Part shown: one piece after another, positions 8,495 through 16,503 of the stretch
How the letters are laid out: the number at the start of each line of letters is the position of its first letter
Numbering within the stretch: the first letter of the stretch is position 1
NCBI RefSeq assembly: GCF_902706195.1
Contig: NZ_CACSJO010000003.1
Coordinates: 124,001-188,000 of the forward strand
Origin: Novosphingobium sp. 18050
Lineage (GTDB): Bacteria > Pseudomonadota > Alphaproteobacteria > Sphingomonadales > Sphingomonadaceae
Length of the DNA: 64,000 nt
Direction of reading: 5' to 3'
Translations under genes and position numbers: made by a program
Notes under the pieces: generated by a model
What the model was told of the DNA's origin: nothing
The model's input: the letters and a program-made list of their open reading frames with translations, nothing else
The model's database searches: none

Positions 8495-8722
8495 ATGTTC
8501 GAGAAACTCCGCATCCGTGAGCACATGGAAGTCACCACCAGCACCGGCCAGCACGTCGGCACCGTCGACGAAGTGAAGGACGACCAGATCAAGCTGACCC
8601 GCACCGACAGTTCCGACGGTGCGCACCACTTCATCGCGTTCGAAAATGTCGACAAGATCGAAGACAACCGCGTGTACCTGAAGCAGGGCACGCCGATCCC
8701 GATGGGCGTCGGCGCTAACTGA
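8495..8722 (+). CDS. DUF2171-family protein, paralogue 2
   Basis: A 75-residue protein starting MFEKLRIREHMEV, with GGAGAAG about 7 bases upstream. EVTTSTGQHVGTVDEVKDDQIKLTRTD followed by HHFIAFENVDKIEDNRVYL is the DUF2171 core. It lies 120 bases behind paralogue 1 and is more acidic and compact, with no N-terminal extension. The in-frame ATG at 8423 is less likely. A rho-independent terminator at 8781 closes the unit. Confidence 0.85.
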   Translation: MFEKLRIREHMEVTTSTGQHVGTVDEVKDDQIKLTRTDSSDGAHHFIAFENVDKIEDNRVYLKQGTPIPMGVGAN

Positions 8723-8780
8723 CGAACGAGCCACCGAAGGCGAAAGAGACGGCCTTCCCCCTACGGGTCGTCTCATTCGT

Positions 8781-8820
8781 GAAAGCCCCGGCTTCCCCTC
8801 GCGGGAAGTCGGGGCTTTTC
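8781..8820 (+). terminator. Rho-independent terminator after the DUF2171 genes
   Basis: GCCCCGGCTTCCC pairs with GGGAAGTCGGGGC (one G-T), loop CTCGC, followed by TTTTC. The A-rich left flank may allow weak two-way function. Confidence 0.82.
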
Positions 8821-8986
8821 CTGTCGCCGCCGTTTAACGGCGATATGGCTACTCTACTTGACCGTGACCGCATCCCCGCCGCGATGCATCGGTCGATATG
8901 ATACACTGTAGACAGCATCTCTTTCCAAGCTGATCCTCGCCTGATAGTCCCAAGGCCAAGAAAAGACAGGACGAGGGGAGACGGGC

Positions 8987-11422
8987 GTGATCGCGGATTT
9001 CGCAAAAGGGGTGCTGCGTGTCCCTCTCACGGCGCTAATGGCGGCGCTGGCACCGCTGGCTCTTTCAGCCTGCAATCGCCCGGCCCAACCGATCGAGCAG
9101 GCCATGGTCGCCGATCCCGACGAGTGGCCCAGTTGGGGTCGCACCGGAGGAGAAACGCACTACTCTCCATTGGACGAGATCGACACCGGCAACGTCTCCG
9201 GCCTCAAGCTGGCCTGGCATTACGATCTGGAGCCCGGCTACAGCGCATCGACCCCGCTGATGGCAGAGGGCAAGGTCTTTCTGACCAGTGGCCACTCGCA
9301 CATCCGCGCGCTCGACGCGGTAACAGGCAAACAGCTCTGGGAATATGACGGCGGCACGCGCGAACGCGCTACATCCTCGCTGCAATTGACCTGGGGCAAC
9401 AAGGGCATCGCCTATGATGCCGGCCACGTCTTTCTCGTCACGACCGATGGCTACGTCGTTTCGCTCGATGCGAAGACCGGCAGGGAGGCATGGAAGACCT
9501 ACGATTTTCCCGACAAGTCCCCGCGCAACTCCAACGGCGCCCCGCGCGTGTTCGGCGGCAAGGTGATCGTCGGCTTCGGCGGCGCGGACATCAGCCCGGC
9601 GCGCGGCTTCGTCACCGCCTACGATGCGAAGACCGGCAAACTGGCCTGGCGCTTCTACACCACCCCCGGCGAGGAGGTGACCCCGGCCAACAAGAAGGCC
9701 GAAGCCATCATGCGGGCGACCTGGCCAAGCGGGTGGACCAACCCCGACGGCACCAGACGCGGCGGCGGCGGCACCGCGTGGAACGCCTTCAGCTACGATC
9801 CCGAACTGCACCTGGTGTACCTCGGCATCGGCAATGGCTTTCCCTACAACCGCGATCGCCGCAGTCCCGGCGGCGGCGACAACCTGTTCCTGGCCTCTAT
9901 CGTGGCGGTGAACGTCGATACCGGCGCCTACAAGTGGCACTATCAGGTCTGCCCCGGCGAACAGTGGGACTGCACCGCCACTACTGACATGACGCTCGCC
10001 ACGCTGAAGATCGACGGCAAGGACCGCCGCGTGCTGATGCAGGCGCCCAAGAACGGCTTCTTCTACGTGCTGGACCGCGAGACCGGCCAGTTCATCTCGG
10101 CGGAGAAGATCGCCAAGGTGACATGGGCATCTAAGATCGATCCGAAAACCGGTCGCCCGGTCGAGAACCCCGGCATCCGCTACAACGGCAAGCCCGGCCT
10201 GTTCGAACTGTGGCCCGGCCCGACCGGCGCCCATTCGTGGATGCCGCAGGCCTACAGCCCTCTGACCGGCCTGGTCTATATCCCGGTGCTCGACAATGGC
10301 GCGCTGATCGGTGACGGCCAGAAGGGCGGCGGCGAGATCACCGCCGGCATGGGCGTAACCCTGCTTCCCGAAGCCGACCTGCCCGGCAGTCACAAGAGCT
10401 ACCTCAAAGCCTGGAACCCGGCCACCCAGACGGAGGCATGGCGGGTGGACCTGCCCGGAAACTGGCCCGGCGGCGTCATGGCAAGCGGCGGTGGTCTGGT
10501 CTTCCAGGGGCAGGTCGATGGCCTGTTCGTCGCCCGCGATGCGGCCGGTGGCAAGCAGCTGTGGTCGTTCAAGACCGAAAGCCCGATCGTCGGCGCACCG
10601 ATCACCTACCGCGTGAAAGGACGCCAGTACGTCACCGTCATCACCGGCAATGGCGGCAATGGCGCGGGGATCAACTCACCCGGCCTCGCCGCCTTCCGCA
10701 CCGATTACCGCCTGCCGCGCCGGGTCCTGACGTTCACGCTGGACGGCAAGGACAGCATCCCGCCCTTCGCCATGCCCGCCCTGGTGCCTCCGGCCGACCC
10801 GGACTTCAAGCCGGACCTCGCCCGCGCGCAGGCAGGCGCCATGCTGTTCGGCACCCGTGCCTGTCTGGTCTGCCACGGCTGGAATGCCATCGGCGGCGGC
10901 GCGGCTCCGGACCTGCGCTATTCGCCGACGATCACCGACGCGGCGACCTTCAAGGCGATCGTCAGGGATGGCGGGCTCAAGCTGAACGGCATGCCGCCTT
11001 TTCCCGCCTTCACCGACGAGGAACTGGAGACCACTCGCTTCTACCTGCGCGCCCGCGCCCAGGCCGCCCCGGCGGAACATCAGGCGCTGCTCGACAAGGC
11101 CAAGGCCGCCAAAGCCAGCAATGCTCGGCCGCAGGACTTTGCGGGGCGCTGGAACATCACCATCCAGTCGCCGGTGGGCGCGCAGAAGGCGGTGATGGAG
11201 CTGAAGGTGCAGGGCAACGTGATAACCGGCAAGGTCATCGCCGATCAGGGCAGCGTCGATGTCGCCGGAGCGGTGAAGGACGGCCGGGCGAAGTTCGAGG
11301 GCAAGGCCTCCATGCCCATGCCGATCACCGTCAGCTACGACGTGACCGTGCGTGACGGGCAGCTGACGGGTGAGAACGCCAATGGCCCCTTCGGGACATT
11401 CCCGGTGACGGGTATGCGCTGA
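8987..11422 (+). CDS. Quinohaemoprotein (PQQ/haem c) alcohol dehydrogenase-like protein
   Basis: Periplasmic PQQ-dependent dehydrogenase of 811 residues from a GTG start with GAGGGGAG upstream. A signal segment with a lipobox-like LALSAC is followed by an eight-bladed propeller (WPSWGRTGGETHYSPLDEI, repeated ALDAVTGKQLW and VVSLDAKTGREAW). The active-site region reads EQWDCTATTDMTLATL. Haem c is bound by CLVCH at about 626-630, with MPPF (Met 669) as likely sixth ligand. Three things are odd. The vicinal Cys-Cys usual in this family is not seen at the expected place (ATSSLQLTWGNKGIAY). The residue two after the catalytic Asp is Thr rather than the lanthanide-type Asp. An extra C-terminal domain of about 100 residues (DFAGRWNITIQSPVG to the end) follows the cytochrome. 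The substrate is unknown. Confidence 0.9.
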   Translation: MIADFAKGVLRVPLTALMAALAPLALSACNRPAQPIEQAMVADPDEWPSWGRTGGETHYSPLDEIDTGNVSGLKLAWHYDLEPGYSASTPLMAEGKVFLTSGHSHIRALDAVTGKQLWEYDGGTRERATSSLQLTWGNKGIAYDAGHVFLVTTDGYVVSLDAKTGREAWKTYDFPDKSPRNSNGAPRVFGGKVIVGFGGADISPARGFVTAYDAKTGKLAWRFYTTPGEEVTPANKKAEAIMRATWPSGWTNPDGTRRGGGGTAWNAFSYDPELHLVYLGIGNGFPYNRDRRSPGGGDNLFLASIVAVNVDTGAYKWHYQVCPGEQWDCTATTDMTLATLKIDGKDRRVLMQAPKNGFFYVLDRETGQFISAEKIAKVTWASKIDPKTGRPVENPGIRYNGKPGLFELWPGPTGAHSWMPQAYSPLTGLVYIPVLDNGALIGDGQKGGGEITAGMGVTLLPEADLPGSHKSYLKAWNPATQTEAWRVDLPGNWPGGVMASGGGLVFQGQVDGLFVARDAAGGKQLWSFKTESPIVGAPITYRVKGRQYVTVITGNGGNGAGINSPGLAAFRTDYRLPRRVLTFTLDGKDSIPPFAMPALVPPADPDFKPDLARAQAGAMLFGTRACLVCHGWNAIGGGAAPDLRYSPTITDAATFKAIVRDGGLKLNGMPPFPAFTDEELETTRFYLRARAQAAPAEHQALLDKAKAAKASNARPQDFAGRWNITIQSPVGAQKAVMELKVQGNVITGKVIADQGSVDVAGAVKDGRAKFEGKASMPMPITVSYDVTVRDGQLTGENANGPFGTFPVTGMR

Positions 11423-11644
11423 TCCGGCGTGTACCTCTTCTCCTTCCCCTCGAACAACCGCGCTTCGGGGCCTTTGGAAGCGGATTTGCGGGGCACTTCG
11501 CGCTGCGATCAGTAGTGATCGCCGGGAACCTAGTTTGGAATCGTCTGTTCACCCTGATGGAAGCACAGCTGAACCTAATCGCATTGTCGGATCGTCAAGG
11601 CTCGGCTTGGTCCGTTACGGTTTGTTGCCAATAAGGAGAATTCC

Positions 11645-11947
11645 ATGTCGCTTTCACTCACGAAACTCGCCCCCGCCGCCATAATTCTGGTCGGTTCGAT
11701 GGGCCTCGGCGGCTGCGCAACGAAGGGCTTCGTGCGCGAGGAAATCGCTACCGTGAACCAGCGTATCGATGGCCTCGACGCCAGGCTGCAGACGACCGAC
11801 GGCACCGCGAAGCAGGCTCTGGCCGAAGCGCAGGCAGCATCGGGCCAGGCACAGCAGAACGGTCAGCGCCTCGACCAGCTCAACAGCCGCGTCGACGGCG
11901 TCGAGCAGCGGATGGCAGAGAGCCAGCGCAAGCGTCCCCGCAACTAA
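11645..11947 (+). CDS. Small coiled-coil outer-membrane lipoprotein
   Basis: A 100-residue protein with an AAGGAG ribosome binding site. The signal peptide ends in a lipobox (MGLGGC, lipidated Cys at about residue 24). The mature part has heptad-like repeats (VNQRIDGLDARLQT, AQQNGQRLDQLNSRVDGVEQRMAE) expected to form a coiled coil, with a basic tail KRPRN. It resembles Lpp-like or OmpA-associated small lipoproteins, and a structural role at the outer membrane is inference. It stands alone, 110 bases before the L,D-transpeptidase-like gene, which also concerns the cell wall. Confidence 0.8.
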   Translation: MSLSLTKLAPAAIILVGSMGLGGCATKGFVREEIATVNQRIDGLDARLQTTDGTAKQALAEAQAASGQAQQNGQRLDQLNSRVDGVEQRMAESQRKRPRN

Positions 11948-12057
11948 GCCTGCGACGCCCGCCAATACCATCTGAACCATGATTTCCCGCGTCGGCGCAT
12001 CATCGCGCCGACGACGGCTTTCATCTGCCCCATCTTCACCCGAGTGCACCAGAACCG

Positions 12058-12843
12058 ATGATTACCATTACGCTGGCGCTTGCCGGCCTCGCACTGACCG
12101 GCCCGGCGCCGGCCCGGTCGATGCAGTACCTTCAAGCGGCAGAGCAGGCACCCACGCAGGCTTTAACCAAGGCTGCGGCCAAAGCTGGGTCCAAGACTAC
12201 CGGGGCCAAGGCAAGGGCCAAAGCGGCCCACAAAACAGCCCCGCAGGCAACAGGTGCACAGGAAGAAGCCGCCGCGACACGATCGGAAGACGCTACCCGC
12301 GTCGCCGATTGGATCGCGGCGTCCGGGGATAATCACGCCCTCCCCTACATCATCGTCGACAAGAAGGCCGCGGCCCTCCTGCTCTTCGATGCTACGGGGA
12401 AACCCTTGGGACAGGTTCCGGTCCTGCTCGGTATCGCTTTAGGCGACGAAGCCTCGCCGGGCATCGGAACCAAGAACTTGTCCGAGATCGGTCCTGCGGA
12501 AAAAACGACGCCGGCCGGACGCTTCCTCGCCAAATTCGGAGCGGCGGCCGGAAACCAGCGCGTGCTGTGGGTCGATTACGCCACTTCGGTGGCGCTCCAC
12601 CCGATCCCCACTCCGGGAAAGCCCAAGGAACGGCGCCGTCAGCGAATGCTGTCCACCACGATCGAGGACAATCGCATCACCTTCGGATGCATCAATGTTC
12701 CCACCGCCTTCTACAACAAGAGCATTCGCCCGCTGTTCCAGGCAAAGGGCGGCTACGTCTACGTGACGCCCGACAGCAAGCCGCTGGAGGATGTCTTCCC
12801 TCGGCTGCGGGTTCAGGCCGCCATGCAGGCAGGCGGGTACTAA
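12058..12843 (+). CDS. L,D-transpeptidase-like (YkuD-fold) secreted protein
   Basis: A 261-residue protein with an N-terminal signal peptide (MITITLALAGLALTGPAPARS) and an Ala/Lys-rich linker of about 50 residues. The catalytic-like domain has YIIVDKKAAALLLFDATGKPL, TTPAGRFLAKFG, VALHPIPTPG and ITFGCINVP. The Gly-Cys-Ile-Asn segment matches the YkuD nucleophile motif, but the His normally just before Gly-Cys is Phe, and the first His is about 26 residues from it rather than 14-17. It therefore belongs to a divergent branch. It may crosslink peptidoglycan or attach lipoproteins, or be a non-catalytic relative. Confidence 0.78.
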   Translation: MITITLALAGLALTGPAPARSMQYLQAAEQAPTQALTKAAAKAGSKTTGAKARAKAAHKTAPQATGAQEEAAATRSEDATRVADWIAASGDNHALPYIIVDKKAAALLLFDATGKPLGQVPVLLGIALGDEASPGIGTKNLSEIGPAEKTTPAGRFLAKFGAAAGNQRVLWVDYATSVALHPIPTPGKPKERRRQRMLSTTIEDNRITFGCINVPTAFYNKSIRPLFQAKGGYVYVTPDSKPLEDVFPRLRVQAAMQAGGY

Positions 12844-12922
12844 GCCCCGCCGTTGCGCATCGGCCGAACCGTAGCCGCGCGCCACTCCGGTGTAATTGGG
12901 CCGAGGTGGACCGACCCGGCCC

Positions 12923-13291
12923 CTACTTCCGCTTGCGGCAGGGCCACTCCTTGCGCGTCGCCGCGAACACCAGGTCGGCTGCGGATTCCTTGCGGCTCTT
13001 CGGGTTGTCCTGAAGATAATCGACCGTCGCGGCTCTGAGCTGGCTGATGGTCACATCGCCGGGAATGCAGCTGTTCAGCTTGTTGCTCTTGCGCGTGGTA
13101 TTGAAAGCATCGATCGCGCCCGTGACATAGGCGATGCATTCATAGGTCTTCTCGACATATTCCTTGCTGCCCCGTTCCGCCGAGCACGCCTTGTAGAGGT
13201 CGTCGCCGGTGTAGAAACTGGCATCGGCAGCCACAGGAAGAAATCCCAGCGGAGCGATCAGGGCCAGGCAGGCCAGCTTTCTCGATTTCAT
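12923..13291 (-). CDS. Rap1a/Tai-like small secreted protein
   Basis: A 122-residue protein from an ATG at 13291, starting MKSRKLACLALIAPLGFLPV, a signal peptide ending near ADA. The mature part has FYTGDDLYKACS, ECIAYVTGAIDAFN, CIPGDVTISQLRAATVDYLQDNP and EWPC. The spacing of Cys residues and the CIPxxVTxxQL element fit the Rap1a/Tai family, which includes periplasmic immunity proteins against type VI amidase effectors. No effector or secretion gene is nearby, so an immunity role is not supported here. Longer start at 13336 possible. Confidence 0.75.
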   Translation of the reverse strand: MKSRKLACLALIAPLGFLPVAADASFYTGDDLYKACSAERGSKEYVEKTYECIAYVTGAIDAFNTTRKSNKLNSCIPGDVTISQLRAATVDYLQDNPKSRKESAADLVFAATRKEWPCRKRK

Positions 13292-13385
13292 CTTCGGGAA
13301 ACTCTCTTTCAACCAACACGCGGACGTTTGCGTCAAATCCGGTGCCCGTCAACAGCCGCCCGCACCGGAAGCGGCCGCGCACGGC

Positions 13386-13421
13386 AAAACGAAAACGGCC
13401 CCCCGATTACCCGGAAGGCCG
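13386..13421 (-). terminator. Likely terminator of nrdA
   Basis: Read on the minus strand, CGGCC and GGCCG close a hairpin with inner partial pairing, followed by TTTTCGTTTT, just beyond the nrdA stop. Confidence 0.6.
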
Positions 13422-13449
13422 CTCTCGGTGGAACTCTGGGTCCGTCAGA

Positions 13450-15519
13450 TCACTGACAGGCAAGGCACTCGTCGTAATCGGTGGTGGCCGCGAGTTCGAA
13501 CTTGGCCAGTTCGCTGGTGTTGTCCGCTTCCACGCCGCCCACGAAGCCCGCGCGCTGCACCGACTTCGAGCGCAGGTAGTAGAGCGACTTGATACCCCGC
13601 TCCCATGCCTGGAAGTGCAGCATCATCAGGTCCCACTTGTCGACGTCGGCCGGGATGAACAGGTTCAGCGACTGCGCCTGGTCGATGTAAGGCGTGCGGT
13701 CGGCGGCGAATTCGAGCAGCCAGCGCTGGTCGATCTCGAAGCTGGTCTTGTAGACCGCCTTCTCGTCGGCCGTCAGGAAGTCGAGGTGCTGGACCGAACC
13801 GCCATGCTCGAGGATCGAATTCCACACGTTGTTGGAATCCTTGCTCTTCAAGGCGAGCAGCTTCTCAAGGTAGGGGTTCTTCACCACGAAGCTGCCCGAG
13901 AGCGTCTTGTGGGTATAGATGTTGGCCGGGATCGGCTCGATGCAGGCCGAAGTGCCGCCGCAGATGATCGAGATCGACGCGGTGGGCGCGATCGCCATCT
14001 TGCAGCTGAAACGCTCCATCACGCCCATGTCGGCGGCGTCGGGGCACGGTCCGCGCTCCTTGGCCAGCATCATCGAGGCCTCGTTGGCCTTCTGGTTGAT
14101 GTACTGGAACATCTGCAGGTTCAGCGCCTTGGCCATCGCGCTTTCGAAGCCGATGCCGCGCTTCTGCAGATAGGAGTGGAAGCCCATCACGCCCATGCCG
14201 ACCGAACGCTCACGCTCGGCGGAGTACTTGGCGCGGGCCATCTCGTTCGGTGCGCGGTCGATATAGTCCTGCAGGACGTTGTCGAGGAAGCGCAGCACGT
14301 CTTCGACGAAGCGCTTCTCGCCCTTCCACTCTTCCCAGGTCTCCAGGTTGAGCGAGGACAGGCAGCACACCGCGGTACGGTCGTTGCCGAGGTGGTCGCG
14401 GCCCGTGGGCAGGGTGATTTCCGAGCACAGGTTCGAGGTCGAGACCTTGAGGCCGAGGTCGCGGTGATGCTTAGGCATCATGCGGTTCACGGTGTCGGAG
14501 AAGACGATGTATGGCTCACCGGTGGCGAGGCGCACTTCGACCAGCTTCTGGAACAGCGAGCGCGCGTCGACCTTGCCGCGCACGGAACCGTCCTTGGGGC
14601 TGCGCAGCTTGAATTCGGCGCCGTCACGAACGGCTTCCATGAATTCGTCGGTCAGCAGCACGCCGTGGTGCAGGTTGAGCGCCTTGCGGTTGAAGTCGCC
14701 CGACGGTTTGCGGATTTCGAGGAACTCTTCGATCTCGGGGTGCGAGACGTCGAGGTAGCAGGCCGCCGAACCACGGCGCAGCGAACCCTGGCTGATCGCG
14801 AGGGTCAGCGAATCCATCACGCGCACGAAAGGAATGATGCCGCTGGTCTTGCCGTTGAGGCCGACCGGCTCGCCAATGCCGCGCACGTTGCCCCAGTAGG
14901 TGCCGATGCCGCCGCCGCGCGAGGCGAGCCAGACGTTCTCGTTCCAGGTGGCGACGATGCCCTCAAGGCTGTCGTCGACCGAGTTCAGGTAGCACGAGAT
15001 CGGCAGGCCGCGTCCGGTGCCACCGTTCGAGAGAACGGGGGTGGCGGGCATGAACCACAGCCTCGAGATGTAGTCGTAGACGCGCTGGGCGTGGTCCTGA
15101 TCGTCACAGTACGCATCCGCGACGCGGGCGAACAGGTCCTGGTACTTCTCACCGGGGAGCAGGTAGCGGTCGTCCAGCGTTTCCTTGCCGAAATCGGTCA
15201 GCAGGGCGTCGCGCGCATGATCGGTAACGATAGTGAAGCGGCGCGCATTGATCGTCTTGGAATCGCGCGGCGCGAGGTTTTCCGGCTTCATCGCCGCCGC
15301 AATCGTCTCGGCGACCAGTTCGGCCGTTGCGGTATCGGTCTTGTCCATGGCGACTGCCGGGCGCTTGCCCGTCTCCTTTTGCTGCCGGGGGCGGGCGGGA
15401 TCCAAAGCGGGGCTCGATGTATACAGCCCCTCCATCTCGACCTGCGCCGAGCCGGCGTGCGTCACGCCTGAGTTATCCGAATCAGACACCTGACCGTCGC
15501 TTCCGTTCCTGAAATCCAC
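13450..15519 (-). CDS. nrdA: Ribonucleoside-diphosphate reductase, catalytic alpha subunit
   Basis: Ribonucleotide reductase large chain of 689 residues, making deoxyribonucleotides. Visible landmarks are the substrate-site Cys in RGLPISCYLNSVDDS, the active-site N-x-C-x-E (SNLCSEITLP), APTASISIICGGTSACIEPI, and the C-terminal redox pair ECLACQ at the very end. An N-terminal ATP-cone is not evident: the first 60 or so residues are Ser/Pro/Ala-rich and poorly conserved in character, so the true start may lie downstream (Met58 begins MDKTDTATAEL). The radical-generating beta subunit (nrdB) is not adjacent and not elsewhere in the window. A 675-base upstream region is described separately. Confidence 0.94.
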   Translation of the reverse strand: MDFRNGSDGQVSDSDNSGVTHAGSAQVEMEGLYTSSPALDPARPRQQKETGKRPAVAMDKTDTATAELVAETIAAAMKPENLAPRDSKTINARRFTIVTDHARDALLTDFGKETLDDRYLLPGEKYQDLFARVADAYCDDQDHAQRVYDYISRLWFMPATPVLSNGGTGRGLPISCYLNSVDDSLEGIVATWNENVWLASRGGGIGTYWGNVRGIGEPVGLNGKTSGIIPFVRVMDSLTLAISQGSLRRGSAACYLDVSHPEIEEFLEIRKPSGDFNRKALNLHHGVLLTDEFMEAVRDGAEFKLRSPKDGSVRGKVDARSLFQKLVEVRLATGEPYIVFSDTVNRMMPKHHRDLGLKVSTSNLCSEITLPTGRDHLGNDRTAVCCLSSLNLETWEEWKGEKRFVEDVLRFLDNVLQDYIDRAPNEMARAKYSAERERSVGMGVMGFHSYLQKRGIGFESAMAKALNLQMFQYINQKANEASMMLAKERGPCPDAADMGVMERFSCKMAIAPTASISIICGGTSACIEPIPANIYTHKTLSGSFVVKNPYLEKLLALKSKDSNNVWNSILEHGGSVQHLDFLTADEKAVYKTSFEIDQRWLLEFAADRTPYIDQAQSLNLFIPADVDKWDLMMLHFQAWERGIKSLYYLRSKSVQRAGFVGGVEADNTSELAKFELAATTDYDECLACQ

Positions 15520-16194
15520 TGGTGCCCCCGAGCTTCTAAATCACGTCATCGAACCGCCATCAGGCGAGTTCACTACTATTCTCGAACAGTCCGGCTGACT
15601 GGAAGCGAGTCGGCGAGCGTCAGGCGCTCGGTCCACCATTTCCAGTACGAATAAAGAACAGAAAAGTCCCTGCCAGGCGGTTCGCGCGCCTTGGTACAAG
15701 GGGTATGCCCCAAACCTTCTGGATATCCGGTGCGGGCTTTGCGGCCCAGCATGACATCCCTAGGTATTGAGGCCCCTCGACCGGCGCGACACCACCTATA
15801 GTGCCCTTTCCACCGAAAGGTTCAAGAGGGCGTGCGACGACCAGAGCACCGCGACATGGCCGCATTCGCTGCCGGGCACCGGCCGCGACGCGTGGGAAGT
15901 CCTCGTGCGGGCATCAACGCAAGAGGCTAAATCACGCTCCGGGCGGGAAAATTTTTCCACATAAATTGCCGACAGGACGAATCCCCCTTGCGACGAACCG
16001 AATCAGGGAAACTGGCTGGCTGCCGTCGCCCGGTCAGCACCTTGTCAGGCGTGGGTCACGACGGCGTCATGGGGCTCCGCCGGCCAGTCAACTGCACCGC
16101 TAGCAAGCAGGGCGTGCAACCTGACCGTCACTAGGTCATTGTAGGCGCTGGTTGCGAACGCGCTATCGCGGCGCAAGGGGAGTATCAGCCAATC
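15520..16194. other. Long upstream region of nrdA with clustered hairpins
   Basis: I find no convincing protein gene in this 675-base gap. On the nrdA side are several compact inverted repeats within 80 bases: AGGCG/CGCCT (15675-15691), CCTTG/CAAGG (15689-15701), GGGG/CCCC (15700-15711), the palindrome GGATATCC (15721-15728) and GGGC/GCCC (about 15734-15746). The second and third overlap and exclude each other. A DnaA-box-like TTTTCCACA lies at about 15954. A structured nrdA leader or an unnamed small RNA is possible, but I cannot match a known RNA family. Confidence 0.35.
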
Positions 16195-16440
16195 ATGTTG
16201 AACATCATCGGTGCCATTATCAGCGGTCTCATCGTCGGCTGGCTCGCGCGATTTATCTATTGGGGCCCTGTGCCCATGAGCTGGATCTCGACGATCCTGC
16301 TAGGCATCGGCGGCTCGCTGCTCGCCGGCCTCGTCACTAGCCGGGGCAGCAAAGAATTCAGCCGTGGTGGCTGCCTCGCCTCGATACTGGGTGCGATGGC
16401 GCTGATTTTCCTGGGCCGCGTGCTCCACATCGGCTTCTGA
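16195..16440 (+). CDS. GlsB/YeaQ/YmgE-family membrane protein
   Basis: An 81-residue hydrophobic protein (MLNIIGAIISGLIVGWLARF). Three membrane segments lie at about 2-20, 28-47 and 60-78, joined by a basic loop TSRGSKEFSRGGC. The Gly-rich first helix ending GWLAR is the hallmark of the transglycosylase-associated/GlsB family of stress-induced inner-membrane proteins. The molecular role is unknown. An AAGGGGAG is upstream at a rather long spacing. It converges with nadB. Confidence 0.85.
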   Translation: MLNIIGAIISGLIVGWLARFIYWGPVPMSWISTILLGIGGSLLAGLVTSRGSKEFSRGGCLASILGAMALIFLGRVLHIGF

Positions 16441-16468
16441 CAACTCGCCGGAGAGCAGGCAGGTCGCC

Positions 16469-16493
16469 GCAAATCCGGCTATGCCGGATTTGC
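16469..16493. terminator. Hairpin between convergent genes
   Basis: Perfect 11-base inverted repeat GCAAATCCGGC/GCCGGATTTGC with loop TAT, placed between the convergent YeaQ-like gene and nadB. No T-run follows, so it may work as a 3' stabiliser or a weak terminator. Confidence 0.55.
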
Positions 16494-16503
16494 AACCCGC
16501 CGC

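Noticed and set aside
13342..15471. 709-residue open frame on the + strand across nrdA
   Set aside because: Antisense to a clear ribonucleotide reductase. The Arg/His/Val-rich product has no domain.
15620..15865. 81-residue minus-strand frame upstream of nrdA
   Set aside because: No family features. The sequence is better explained by hairpin structure.
15950..15965. Replication origin suggested by TTTTCCACA
   Set aside because: A single imperfect DnaA box, with no cluster and no origin genes beside it.
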